In this document: positions 25,414 through 33,583 of the stretch, in pieces
How positions within the stretch are numbered: the stretch's first letter is position 1
Layout: every line of letters starts with the position of its first letter
Assembly (NCBI GenBank): GCA_963846585.1
Contig: CAWJWO010000002.1
Span: forward strand, 396,821 to 460,820
DNA: 64,000 bases
DNA from: JAAUTT01 sp963846585
Lineage (GTDB): Bacteria; Bacteroidota; Bacteroidia; Bacteroidales; JAAUTT01
Direction of reading: 5' to 3'
Notes under the pieces: model-generated
The model's input: the letters and a program-made list of their open reading frames with translations, nothing else
Databases searched by the model: none
What the model was told of the DNA's origin: nothing
Program-made: the position numbers and the translations under genes

Positions 25414-26367
25414 TTGAAAAATATATTGGCCGGAATAATTGTAGTAATACTTTTATCCGGATGCACCGGACAAAATGATCATAAACAACAGGATAAAGCT
25501 TTTGAAGGAACAATCAGTGTTTCAGGAGCCTTTGCTTTATACCCCATTATTGTAAAATGGAGCGAAGAATTTAGAAAAATCCATCCCATGGTAAAGATCG
25601 ACATATCAGCTGGTGGCTCAGGCAAAGGTATTACTGATGCCCTGGCTAAAATGACTGATATCGGGATGATATCGCGTGATGTGAATACTGAAGAATTAAA
25701 AAACGGGGCTTATACTGTTACAGTTGTCAAAGATGCCGTGGTTATAACCACCAGTAATTCTAATCCTCTGCTAAAATATATTTTATCACATGGCTTGAAA
25801 AAAGAAACCGCTATAAAAATATGGATTACCGGTGATTGTAAAACCTGGGGAGATGCTTTGGGTTTGGATAATATAAATCCTATCCATGTATATACACGGT
25901 CTGATGCAGCAGGGGCCGCTGAATGCTTTGCAAAATATTTAGGAGAAAAACAGGAAGACCTTTCAGGCACGGGAGTCTTCGGTGATCCTGGTCTCGCCAT
26001 GGCTATTATAAATGATCCCTTAAGCATAGGGTATAATAATATTGCCTATGTATATGACCTGCATACAAGACATACTAATCCTGGTCTCCAGGTTGTACCT
26101 CTCGATTTGGATAATAATGGCAAAATAGACCAGACTGAAGATTTTTACAGCGACATTGATAAACTTAAAAATGCAATTTCAAAAGGCAAATATCCGTCTC
26201 CACCCGTTCGTAACTTGTATTTGGTTACATGTGGGAAACCATCAAAAAAAGTTGTTGTAGATTTTCTAAGATGGATCCTTTCCGATGGCCAAAAATTTGT
26301 CGATGCGTCAGGATATATACAATTACCTAAAGAAACAATTGAACATGAATTGGAAAAAATACAATAA
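25414..26367 (+). CDS. PstS-like oxyanion-binding lipoprotein
   Basis: A 317-residue substrate-binding protein starting at TTG, with lipobox LLSGC (Cys17). The PstS-family fold is clear: GAFALYPIIVKW, SAGGSGKGITDAL, RDVNTEEL. The usual phosphate-binding signature R-S-D-G-S-G-T is RSDAAGA at 162-168, so two hydroxyl side chains that contact phosphate in PstS are missing. It leads a transporter that runs into cysD, and no phoU is present. The ligand could be phosphate, sulfate or another oxyanion. The name Pst is by homology only. Confidence 0.8.
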   Translation: MKNILAGIIVVILLSGCTGQNDHKQQDKAFEGTISVSGAFALYPIIVKWSEEFRKIHPMVKIDISAGGSGKGITDALAKMTDIGMISRDVNTEELKNGAYTVTVVKDAVVITTSNSNPLLKYILSHGLKKETAIKIWITGDCKTWGDALGLDNINPIHVYTRSDAAGAAECFAKYLGEKQEDLSGTGVFGDPGLAMAIINDPLSIGYNNIAYVYDLHTRHTNPGLQVVPLDLDNNGKIDQTEDFYSDIDKLKNAISKGKYPSPPVRNLYLVTCGKPSKKVVVDFLRWILSDGQKFVDASGYIQLPKETIEHELEKIQ

Positions 26368-26391
26368 CTGATTGAATAATTTGAAAATTTG

Positions 26392-26413
26392 ACCCTTCGA
26401 CTACGCTCAGGGC
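26392..26413. repeat. Short palindromic CCCTTCGACTACGCTCAGGG motif
   Basis: A 20-bp imperfect palindrome lies 25 bp after the binding-protein gene. This sequence type is a frequent dispersed intergenic repeat in many bacteria. One copy was seen in the window. Confidence 0.5.
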
Positions 26414-26430
26414 AAGAAATGTGCTAATTT

Positions 26431-26549
26431 GAAAATGAGTTTATGAGGTTTATGATGTTTATATGGTTTATAAAATAATTTATATGATTAATTACCTCAT
26501 CACTTTTATTCACCACCTAACAACCAGCAACTAACAACTAGCAACTAAA
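26431..26549. repeat. TTTATGAGGTTTATGA and CAACTAACAACTAGC repeats
   Basis: The gap between the binding protein and the first permease gene is filled with GTTTATGAGGTTTATGATG units and then AACCAGCAACTAACAACTAG units. The same families occur at 30864-30920, 32268-32335 and 30054-30090. Confidence 0.7.
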
Positions 26550-26550
26550 T

Positions 26551-27459
26551 ATGACCAGAAACACCAAATATATCAGAATAATCATTGATAAAATTGCTGG
26601 TAATGTAATGTTAATTCTTACGCTATTTTCAGTTTTTCTTGCTATATTTCTGGGAATAGGTCTTTATATAAAATCCATACCTGTTTTAAACTTACATTCA
26701 ATTTTTTCTATTTTAACCAAGAGCAGCTGGCATCCATTAAGGGGTGAATTTGGCCTTTATGCCTTCATTATGGGAACCTTGTCTGTAACCGGCATATCTA
26801 TTATAATAGCTTTGCCGGTTTGTTTGCTTAGTGGTATTTATCTTTCAGAGTTTGCACACCCATTGATAAAAAGATTTGTATACCCCATTATCGATATACT
26901 TTCAGGTATTCCTCCTGTTGTATATGGAGTTTGGGGAATTTTAGCAATTGTCCCTTTTATTTCTAATACAATTGCCCCACATTTTGTCGATTACTCTTCA
27001 GGATACAGTGTTTTGGCAGGAGGCATTGTTCTTGCCGTAATGATAACTCCATTAATAATAAGTATTTTATTCGAAATTTTCAATTCCGTTCCTAAAGAAC
27101 TTAAAGATGCATCCATATCACTTGGAGCTACAACCTGGCAAACAGTTAAGTTTGTTATATTACGGAAATCCCTGCCAGGAATAATTGCAGCAGTTGTTCT
27201 TGCAATTTCAAGATCGTTTGGTGAAACAATAGCAGTTTTGATGGTTTGCGGGAATGTTCAACAAGTGCCACATTCTGTTTTTGAACCCTGCTATCCGTTG
27301 CCGGCTTTAATTGCAAATAACTATGGAGAAATGTTTTCAGCTCCAATGTACGCGTCTGTCCTTATGCTTGCAGCATTAATATTATTTTTAATAATCCTGA
27401 TATTTAATACTACTTCAAGAATTATCCTGGTTCATATCGAAAGGAGGTTTGCCCTGTGA
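26551..27459 (+). CDS. pstC: ABC transporter permease, PstC type
   Basis: A 302-residue inner-membrane permease with about six helices and the EAA-type loop FEIFNSVPKELKDASISLGAT, typical of PstC. Its stop overlaps the GTG start of pstA by 4 bp. It would form the transmembrane channel with PstA for the oxyanion delivered by the upstream lipoprotein. Confidence 0.88.
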   Translation: MTRNTKYIRIIIDKIAGNVMLILTLFSVFLAIFLGIGLYIKSIPVLNLHSIFSILTKSSWHPLRGEFGLYAFIMGTLSVTGISIIIALPVCLLSGIYLSEFAHPLIKRFVYPIIDILSGIPPVVYGVWGILAIVPFISNTIAPHFVDYSSGYSVLAGGIVLAVMITPLIISILFEIFNSVPKELKDASISLGATTWQTVKFVILRKSLPGIIAAVVLAISRSFGETIAVLMVCGNVQQVPHSVFEPCYPLPALIANNYGEMFSAPMYASVLMLAALILFLIILIFNTTSRIILVHIERRFAL

Positions 27460-28295
27460 GAACATTTGAAGAACAATTTTTCAAAGTACTGATGATAATT
27501 TCCACATCTATAATTATAGGTACTTTATTTCTGATAGTATGGACTATTATTAAACGAGGGTTACCTTCAATTAGCTGGGATATGGTCACCAAAGTTCCAG
27601 GAGAAGGATTCTATATTGGTAAAGAAGGAGGATTGCTCAATGCAATTACAGGTTCCATATTTCTTATATTTGGATCGACCTTTCTGGGACTAATAATTAG
27701 TATACCCATAGTAATTTATTTAAATCTATACCTTCCGAAAAAGTCAATCCTGGCAGATATTACCCGACTTTCAGCTGATGTTTTGTTTGGTATTCCTTCA
27801 ATAGTTTATGGCGTATTCGCTTTTACACTTATGGTATATTTTGGACTTAAAACTTCATTGCTTGCAGGTATTATAGCAATTACATTATTGATAATTCCAG
27901 TTCTTATCAGATCAATGGATGAAGCTGCCCGTTTATTTCCTAAAGATTTGAAAGAGGCTGCATTATCGTTAGGAGCTACCAGGTTCGAAATCATAAAAGT
28001 ACTTTTAAAACAAATTGCCCCGGGCATAACAACTGCAATCCTTCTTTCAATGGGTCGTGCAATTGGGGATGCAGCTTCTGTCCTTTTTACCACTGGGTAT
28101 ACGGATAACATTCCGACATCTCTGCTGCAGCCTGTTGCCAGCCTTCCTCTTGCTATATTCTTTCAACTTGGCAGCCCGGTTAAGGAAGTGCAGGATCGTG
28201 GTTATGCCGCTGCATTTATTCTTACATTGATTGTACTGGTATTAAGCATTACAGCCAGATTTTATAATCGAAAATTCTCTAAAAATAAAATATGA
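27456..28295 (+). CDS. pstA: ABC transporter permease, PstA type
   Basis: A 279-residue permease starting at GTG within the 4-bp overlap with pstC and ending in a 4-bp overlap with pstB. The EAA loop reads LFPKDLKEAALSLGATRFE, followed by APGITTAILLSMGRAIGD as in PstA. Tight overlaps indicate translational coupling of the permeases and the ATPase. Confidence 0.88.
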   Translation: MRTFEEQFFKVLMIISTSIIIGTLFLIVWTIIKRGLPSISWDMVTKVPGEGFYIGKEGGLLNAITGSIFLIFGSTFLGLIISIPIVIYLNLYLPKKSILADITRLSADVLFGIPSIVYGVFAFTLMVYFGLKTSLLAGIIAITLLIIPVLIRSMDEAARLFPKDLKEAALSLGATRFEIIKVLLKQIAPGITTAILLSMGRAIGDAASVLFTTGYTDNIPTSLLQPVASLPLAIFFQLGSPVKEVQDRGYAAAFILTLIVLVLSITARFYNRKFSKNKI

Positions 28296-29041
28296 TTCTT
28301 AAAATACGAAAACTGAATGTACACATCCAAAAACAACATATCCTTAAAAATATAACCCTGGATATACCTGATAAAGCCATAACTTGTATTATAGGCCCTT
28401 CAGGATGTGGCAAAACAACTTTGTTAAAAACTTTTAACAGGATTCTTGAATCATCCCCGGATATTAAAATTGATGGCGAAATACTTCTCGATGGCGAAAA
28501 TATTCATGGCCGTAATGCCGAACCAATTCATATCCGAAAAAAAATGGGGCTTCTTTCACAACGACCATGCCCGTTACCAATGTCAATTTTTGATAATATT
28601 GCATATGGCCCCAGGATACACGGCATGGGAAATAGGAAAAAAATTGCCTTACTGGTAGAACATTACCTTAAATCGACAGGACTTTGGGATGAAGTAAAAG
28701 ACAGGCTCTATTCTCCTGCAAACCGTCTTTCAATAGGGCAGCAACAACGTCTTTGCCTTGCAAGGGGTTTGGCAATAGCCCCTGAAATTATTCTGGGAGA
28801 TGAAGCAACATCAGCACTTGATCCTATTTCAGGTAAAAAAATTGAAGAACTTTTTATTATGCTTAAAAAACAATATTCAATTATTCTTGTTACCCATACT
28901 TTGCGGCAAGCCAGGCGAATTGCCGATTATATTGTTTTCATGTATATGGGAGAGGTAATCGAAGCCGGCCCTTCTTCTGAAATATTCTGTAAGCCTAAAA
29001 ATGAACTCACCAGAGAATATATCTCGGGAAATTTCAGCTAA
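28292..29041 (+). CDS. pstB: ABC transporter ATP-binding protein, PstB type
   Basis: A 249-residue ATPase with Walker A GPSGCGKTT, a Q-loop (LLSQRPCPLPMSIFDNIAYG), signature LSIGQQQRLCLARGLA and Walker B EIILGDEATSALDP. The switch histidine is in ILVTHTLRQARRIAD. The signature (LSIGQ) and Walker B (DEATS, not DEPTS) depart slightly from typical PstB. Its stop is one base before the ATG of cysD, and no phoU follows, which is unusual for a phosphate system. Confidence 0.88.
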   Translation: MILKIRKLNVHIQKQHILKNITLDIPDKAITCIIGPSGCGKTTLLKTFNRILESSPDIKIDGEILLDGENIHGRNAEPIHIRKKMGLLSQRPCPLPMSIFDNIAYGPRIHGMGNRKKIALLVEHYLKSTGLWDEVKDRLYSPANRLSIGQQQRLCLARGLAIAPEIILGDEATSALDPISGKKIEELFIMLKKQYSIILVTHTLRQARRIADYIVFMYMGEVIEAGPSSEIFCKPKNELTREYISGNFS

Positions 29042-29042
29042 A

Positions 29043-29954
29043 ATGGATATGGTAAAAAATAATATAAATCATCTGCAAGAGTTAGAATCTGAGTCTATCT
29101 TCGTAATCAGGGAAGTTGCAGCACAATTTGAACGTCCGGTTTTATTGTTTTCCGGGGGAAAAGATTCAATAGTAATGTTTCATATGGCACGTAAGGCTTT
29201 TTGGCCTGCAAAATTACCTTTCCCGTTATTGCACATTGATACAGGGCATAATTTTCCTGAAACTATCGAATTTCGTGATAAACTGACAAAAGAAACCGGT
29301 ACAACTTGTATTATAAGGTACGTGCAGGAAACAATTGATAAGGGTAAAGTAACTGAAGAAAACGGTTTTAATGCAAGCCGTAATAAATTACAAACAACTA
29401 CACTCCTCGATTCAATTGAAGAATTTAAATTCGATGCCGCTTTAGGTGGCGGCCGTCGTGATGAAGAAAAAGCCAGGGCTAAGGAAAGGTTCTTTTCGCA
29501 TCGGGATGAGTTTGGACAATGGGATCCCAAAAACCAGCGTCCCGAACTATGGAACCTGTTTAACGGACGAAAGCACATGGGTGAGCATTTCAGGATATTC
29601 CCCCTTAGCAACTGGACCGAAATGGATGTTTGGCAATATATTTATATTGAGAAAATCGATATCCCAAACCTGTACTTTACTCACGAGCGTGAAATGATTA
29701 TACGGGATGGTATTCTTTTGGCAAAATGCCCGCATATTAAGCTTAAAAACACCGATCGCCTGGAACGTCTTAGTATAAGGTTCCGCACAATTGGTGATAT
29801 GACGTGCACCGGAGGGGTTAAATCACCTGCTTCAACACTTGAAGAAATAATTGAAGAAGTATCGGCTTCTCTAACTACAGAACGTGGTACACGCTGGGAC
29901 GACAAACGATCCGATTCGGCTATGGAAGACAGAAAACGGGAAGGATACTTCTAG
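29043..29954 (+). CDS. cysD: Sulfate adenylyltransferase subunit 2
   Basis: Makes adenylyl sulfate (APS) from sulfate and ATP together with the GTPase CysN. The PP-loop SGGKDSI is near residue 38, and the conserved GGGRRDEEKARAKER and GEHFRIFPLSNWTE segments are present. I chose the ATG at 29043, one base after the pstB stop, because the protein then begins in the usual CysD way; an upstream frame start at 29001 would overlap pstB by 41 bp. The stop codon TAG begins a TAGATTT repeat array. Confidence 0.93.
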   Translation: MDMVKNNINHLQELESESIFVIREVAAQFERPVLLFSGGKDSIVMFHMARKAFWPAKLPFPLLHIDTGHNFPETIEFRDKLTKETGTTCIIRYVQETIDKGKVTEENGFNASRNKLQTTTLLDSIEEFKFDAALGGGRRDEEKARAKERFFSHRDEFGQWDPKNQRPELWNLFNGRKHMGEHFRIFPLSNWTEMDVWQYIYIEKIDIPNLYFTHEREMIIRDGILLAKCPHIKLKNTDRLERLSIRFRTIGDMTCTGGVKSPASTLEEIIEEVSASLTTERGTRWDDKRSDSAMEDRKREGYF

Positions 29955-30090
29955 ATTTAAGATTTTAGATTTTAGATTTTAATTGCAAGTTAGAGGTTGC
30001 AAGTTACAGATTGCAGGTTGCAGTCTGTATAACCTAATTACTTAATTAGTAAAATCTAACATCTATCAACTAGCAACTAACAACTAAATT
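29953..30090. repeat. TAGATTTTAGATTT, GTTGCAAGTT and CAACTAGCAACTAAC repeats
   Basis: The gap between cysD and cysH is repeats throughout. The first unit overlaps the cysD stop codon. The third family matches 26515-26549. Confidence 0.75.
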
Positions 30091-30792
30091 ATGGAAGAAA
30101 CTGTTAAAAAACTTAATACTAAATTTGAAAATGGTACTGCGGAAGAATTACTGCAATATTTCCTAATGGAGTATAAAGGAAAAATTGCATTCGCTTCAAG
30201 CCTTGGTGCTGAAGATCAGGTAATCACAAAGTTGATAAACGATATAAACCCTGCAACAAGAATTTTTATGCTCGACACCGGCAGATTATTCCCTCAAACT
30301 TACAGAATTATAGAACGAACCAACCAATTTTTTAATATAAACATCGAAATATTTTTCCCTGATTATAATATAATTGAGAAGATGGTTAACAGGAAGGGCG
30401 TTAACCTGTTTTATGAAAATATTGAGAACAGGAAGGAATGCTGCCATAACCGGAAAACTGAACCATTAAAAAGAGCTTTAAACAACCTCGAAGTTTGGAT
30501 TTGCGGTTTAAGGAAAGAGCAATCCGTCACAAGATCAAATGTTCAGATGGTCGAATGGGACCAACCAAACGGATTAATAAAACTTAACCCTTTAATTAAC
30601 TGGACAGAAAAACAGGTTTGGGATTATATCAAGCAATACAATATTCCATATAACACTTTGCACGATGAAGGTTATCCGAGCATAGGCTGTCAACCTTGCA
30701 CAAGGGCTGTAAAACCGGGCGAAGATTTACGTGCGGGACGCTGGTGGTGGGAAAACCCTGAACAGAAAGAATGCGGGCTGCATGTAAAATAG
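30091..30792 (+). CDS. cysH: Assimilatory APS reductase (CysH family, [4Fe-4S] type)
   Basis: A 233-residue thioredoxin-dependent reductase that turns APS into sulfite. The cysteine pairs that hold the iron-sulfur cluster are present as KECCHNRK and GCQPCTR, which marks the APS rather than PAPS enzymes. The catalytic cysteine is in KECGLH near the C-terminus. Absence of a cysC kinase nearby fits this route. It lies between cysD and cysN. Confidence 0.92.
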   Translation: MEETVKKLNTKFENGTAEELLQYFLMEYKGKIAFASSLGAEDQVITKLINDINPATRIFMLDTGRLFPQTYRIIERTNQFFNINIEIFFPDYNIIEKMVNRKGVNLFYENIENRKECCHNRKTEPLKRALNNLEVWICGLRKEQSVTRSNVQMVEWDQPNGLIKLNPLINWTEKQVWDYIKQYNIPYNTLHDEGYPSIGCQPCTRAVKPGEDLRAGRWWWENPEQKECGLHVK

Positions 30793-30920
30793 TGCTTAGT
30801 GCATAGTGCTTAGTGCTTAGTACTTAGTGCTTAGTGCTTAGTGCTTAGTGCTTAGTTACTGGATAAACCTTATAACCCTTATAAACTTTATAAACCTCAT
30901 AAACATATAAACATATAAAC
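30790..30920. repeat. TAGTGCTTAGTGC tandem array and TATAAAC repeats
   Basis: About eight TAGTGCT units start exactly at the cysH stop codon TAG, then ACCTTATAACCCTTATAAAC and CATATAAACATATAAAC units fill the gap to cysN. Confidence 0.8.
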
Positions 30921-30926
30921 AAATTA

Positions 30927-32204
30927 ATGAATACCTGCCAGCACAAGGAATATTTAGAAATGGAACTCCTGCGATTTACTACTGCCGGAAGTGTAGATGA
31001 CGGAAAAAGTACGTTAATCGGCAGGTTGCTTTACGATTGTAAGGCAATTTTTGCAGACCAGATGGAAGCAATTGAACAGGCCAGTATACGCCGTGGTGAA
31101 GAACAGGTTAACCTTGCCCTGTTAACAGATGGATTAAGAGCCGAACGTGAACAGGGAATTACTATTGATGTAGCTTATCGATATTTTGCAACACCAAAAA
31201 GAAAATTTATTATTGCCGATACCCCAGGCCATATCCAGTATACACGGAATATGGTCACCGGAGCTTCCACTGCTAATGCAGCCTTAATTCTTATAGATGC
31301 CCGAAATAGTGTGGTAGAACAAACTATCCGTCATACATTTATAGCATCACTGCTTGACATATCTTATATTATTGTATGTGTGAATAAGATGGATATGGTT
31401 AATTATAACCAGGCAATTTTCGAAAATATTAAATCGGATTTTGAAAAAGTACGGAAAAAACTTGAAATCAATGAAGTTGAATTTATACCTATAAGTGCAT
31501 TAAAAGGTGACAACGTGGTAGATATGTCTTCCAATATGAGCTGGTATAAAGGTAATTCATTATTACATTACCTGGAAAACGCACCTTTAAACAACAACTT
31601 AAGCATGGCCGATCCCCGTTTTCCGGTTCAGTACATTATTCGTCCAAATTCTGATGAATTCCACGATTATCGCGGATATGCAGGACGAATTGAGGGGGGC
31701 GCATTTCATCAGGGAGATGAAGTTACAATCCTTCCTTCCATGCTAACATCCAGGATAAAGTCGATTGATACATTCTCCGGTACATTAGCAGGTGCATTCT
31801 CTACCAATTCAGTAACTATAACACTTGAAGACGATATAGATATATCCCGGGGTAATATGATTGTCCATAAGGATAATATTCCCCTGACAGGCCAGGTTAT
31901 TGATATGATGATATGTTGGTTTAACGAAAAACCTATGACTGAGGGAGGTAAATATCTCATTCAACATACAAGCAATAATACGCGTTGTGTTATTAAAGAA
32001 GTTGATTATAAAGTCAATATCAATACAATTGAAAATGATTATTCGGATAAAATTATAAAAATGAACGATATAGCACGTATAAAGATCCGTACTTCCAAAC
32101 CACTCTTTTACGATAATTATAAAAAAAATCACGTTACTGGCAGCCTTATTTTAATTGATGAAGGTACCAATGAGACAATTGGTGCCGGGATGATTGTAAA
32201 ATAG
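30927..32204 (+). CDS. cysN: Sulfate adenylyltransferase subunit 1 (GTPase)
   Basis: A 425-residue elongation-factor-like GTPase that drives APS synthesis with CysD. G1 AGSVDDGKST, the switch DTPGH, and G4 NKMD are all present, followed by two beta-barrel domains. There is no C-terminal CysC fusion. The start at 30927 gives eleven residues before the conserved MELLRFTTAGSVDDG; a start at 30960 is possible. Gene order cysD-cysH-cysN interrupts the usual cysDN pair. Confidence 0.93.
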   Translation: MNTCQHKEYLEMELLRFTTAGSVDDGKSTLIGRLLYDCKAIFADQMEAIEQASIRRGEEQVNLALLTDGLRAEREQGITIDVAYRYFATPKRKFIIADTPGHIQYTRNMVTGASTANAALILIDARNSVVEQTIRHTFIASLLDISYIIVCVNKMDMVNYNQAIFENIKSDFEKVRKKLEINEVEFIPISALKGDNVVDMSSNMSWYKGNSLLHYLENAPLNNNLSMADPRFPVQYIIRPNSDEFHDYRGYAGRIEGGAFHQGDEVTILPSMLTSRIKSIDTFSGTLAGAFSTNSVTITLEDDIDISRGNMIVHKDNIPLTGQVIDMMICWFNEKPMTEGGKYLIQHTSNNTRCVIKEVDYKVNINTIENDYSDKIIKMNDIARIKIRTSKPLFYDNYKKNHVTGSLILIDEGTNETIGAGMIVK

Positions 32205-32400
32205 TGCTTAGTGCATCGTGTTCAGTGCTTAGTGCATAGTGCTTAGTGCATAGTGTTTACATACTTTTAATAGTTTATAAGGTTTATGAGGTTATGAGGT
32301 TTATGAGGTTTATGAGGTTTATAATGAATAATATAAACTTAATCACTTAATCACTTCATTACTTTTTTCTTGGTTCCTGGTTCTTGGTTCTTGGTTCTAT
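32202..32400. repeat. TAGTGCTTAGTGC array, TTTATGAGG array and TTGGTTCTTGG array
   Basis: The first unit supplies the cysN stop codon. About six TAGTGCWTAG units are followed by GGTTTATGAGGTTTATGAGG and then TTCTTGGTTCCTGGTTCTTG. These are three of the repeat families of this window in one 200-bp stretch. The remaining 130 bp before 32529 shows nothing I can name. Confidence 0.8.
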
Positions 32401-32528
32401 GGTTATTAGAAATTAAATACAAAATCTCATAATAATAATTATTTAATGTAAACCTAATGTATGCTAAATAACTTTTCCCTGGATATATTGTTTATTATGA
32501 TAATATTAATCCTAAAAACTTATTTAAT

Positions 32529-32891
32529 ATGAGCTACTTGAAAAATGCACAGGAATTGTATAAGATGATCGAGGGCGGTAAAATGATGGATGCTTTTGAA
32601 AAATTTTACCATGAGGATGTGGTTATGATTGAACCTACAGGTGAGGTTTGCAAAGGTAAAAAAGCTAATCGGGAACGGGAAGTAAAATTCATGTCAGGTG
32701 TAAAGGACTTTCATGGAATGGGAATTGATGGCATTACTTCAAATGAAGAAAAAGGAATTACAATGGTTGAATCATGGATGGATTTAACTATGCAGGGCGG
32801 TATGCGCATGAAGATGGAAGAGGTAGCCGTTCAGCACTGGAAAAATGACCAGATTATTAAGGAACGGTTTTATTTCAATGTCCCTAAATAG
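32529..32891 (+). CDS. SnoaL/NTF2-like protein
   Basis: A 120-residue cone-fold protein: an N-terminal helix pair (NAQELYKMIEGGKMMDAFEKFY), HEDVVMIEPTGE and later strands ending QIIKERFYFN. Such proteins bind or isomerise small hydrophobic molecules, but no specific substrate can be read. It ends exactly where a palindromic element begins. Confidence 0.75.
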   Translation: MSYLKNAQELYKMIEGGKMMDAFEKFYHEDVVMIEPTGEVCKGKKANREREVKFMSGVKDFHGMGIDGITSNEEKGITMVESWMDLTMQGGMRMKMEEVAVQHWKNDQIIKERFYFNVPK

Positions 32892-33010
32892 TGTCTATAT
32901 GAAAACGCCAACTTCTGCGTTACGCTCGCCTAAAAACCAGTCATTTACTGTAGTAAACTCCTGATTTTTAGGCTTCTCAAGCCTTGAATTTGGCGTTTTC
33001 TTATCAGACA
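32892..33010. repeat. 119-bp palindromic element, second copy
   Basis: Outer arms GAAAACGCCAA and TTGGCGTTTTC are identical to the copy at 16289. The inner stem here is GCCTAAAAACCAG with CTGATTTTTAGGC, different from the other copy on both sides so pairing is kept. The loop is TCATTTACTGTAGTAAACTC. It begins at the base after the SnoaL-like stop codon. Confidence 0.85.
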
Positions 33011-33046
33011 CTTTATTTTTTAAAAGCACTAAATAGTGCCTGCAAA

Positions 33047-33580
33047 TTAGTTATTAGTTGTTAGTTGCCTGGAATTTAATATTTCGGTATAAATCATAAA
33101 GTTTTCATCATCATAACAAACAAAATAAATATCAATATCATAGTTATTTGATGAGCAAAAGTTTTGTACCGTATTAATGGCAATTTCAGCAGCCTTATCT
33201 TTTGGAAACCGGTAAACGCCTGTACTTATATTTGGAAATGATATAGATTTAAGCCCTTTATGTTTAGCAATTTCCAAACAACTTAAATACGCATTTGCCA
33301 GCAATGTTTCTTCGTTATTGCCGCCACCATTCCAAACAGGACCCACCGTATGTATAACATATTTTGCAGGAAGGTTACCTGCTGTAGTAATAACCGCTTT
33401 TCCTGTTTCACAGCCTCCCTGTTTATCGCGAATCTTTATGCATTCCTCAAGAATTGCATTTCCTCCTGCCCTGTGAATGGCACCGTCTACGCCTCCTCCG
33501 CCCATTAAAGATGAATTGGCAGCATTCACAATGGCATCCACAGGTATTTTTGTTATATCTCCTTTTACAAGTCTGATCAT
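33047..33580 (-). CDS. Macro-domain O-acetyl-ADP-ribose / ADP-ribosyl hydrolase
   Basis: A 177-residue stand-alone macro domain with GDIT, NAANSSLMGGGGVDGAIHRAGG, HTVGPVW and the loop ISTGVYRFP, as in MacroD-type deacetylases. It would remove ADP-ribose or acetyl groups from ADP-ribose. It starts 3 bp after the stop of the beta-helix gene upstream, so the two may be coupled. The last residues (NSRQLTTNN) are coded by a CAACTAACAAC-type repeat, so the repeat has extended the C-terminus. Confidence 0.9.
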   Translation of the reverse strand: MIRLVKGDITKIPVDAIVNAANSSLMGGGGVDGAIHRAGGNAILEECIKIRDKQGGCETGKAVITTAGNLPAKYVIHTVGPVWNGGGNNEETLLANAYLSCLEIAKHKGLKSISFPNISTGVYRFPKDKAAEIAINTVQNFCSSNNYDIDIYFVCYDDENFMIYTEILNSRQLTTNN

Positions 33581-33583
33581 TTA

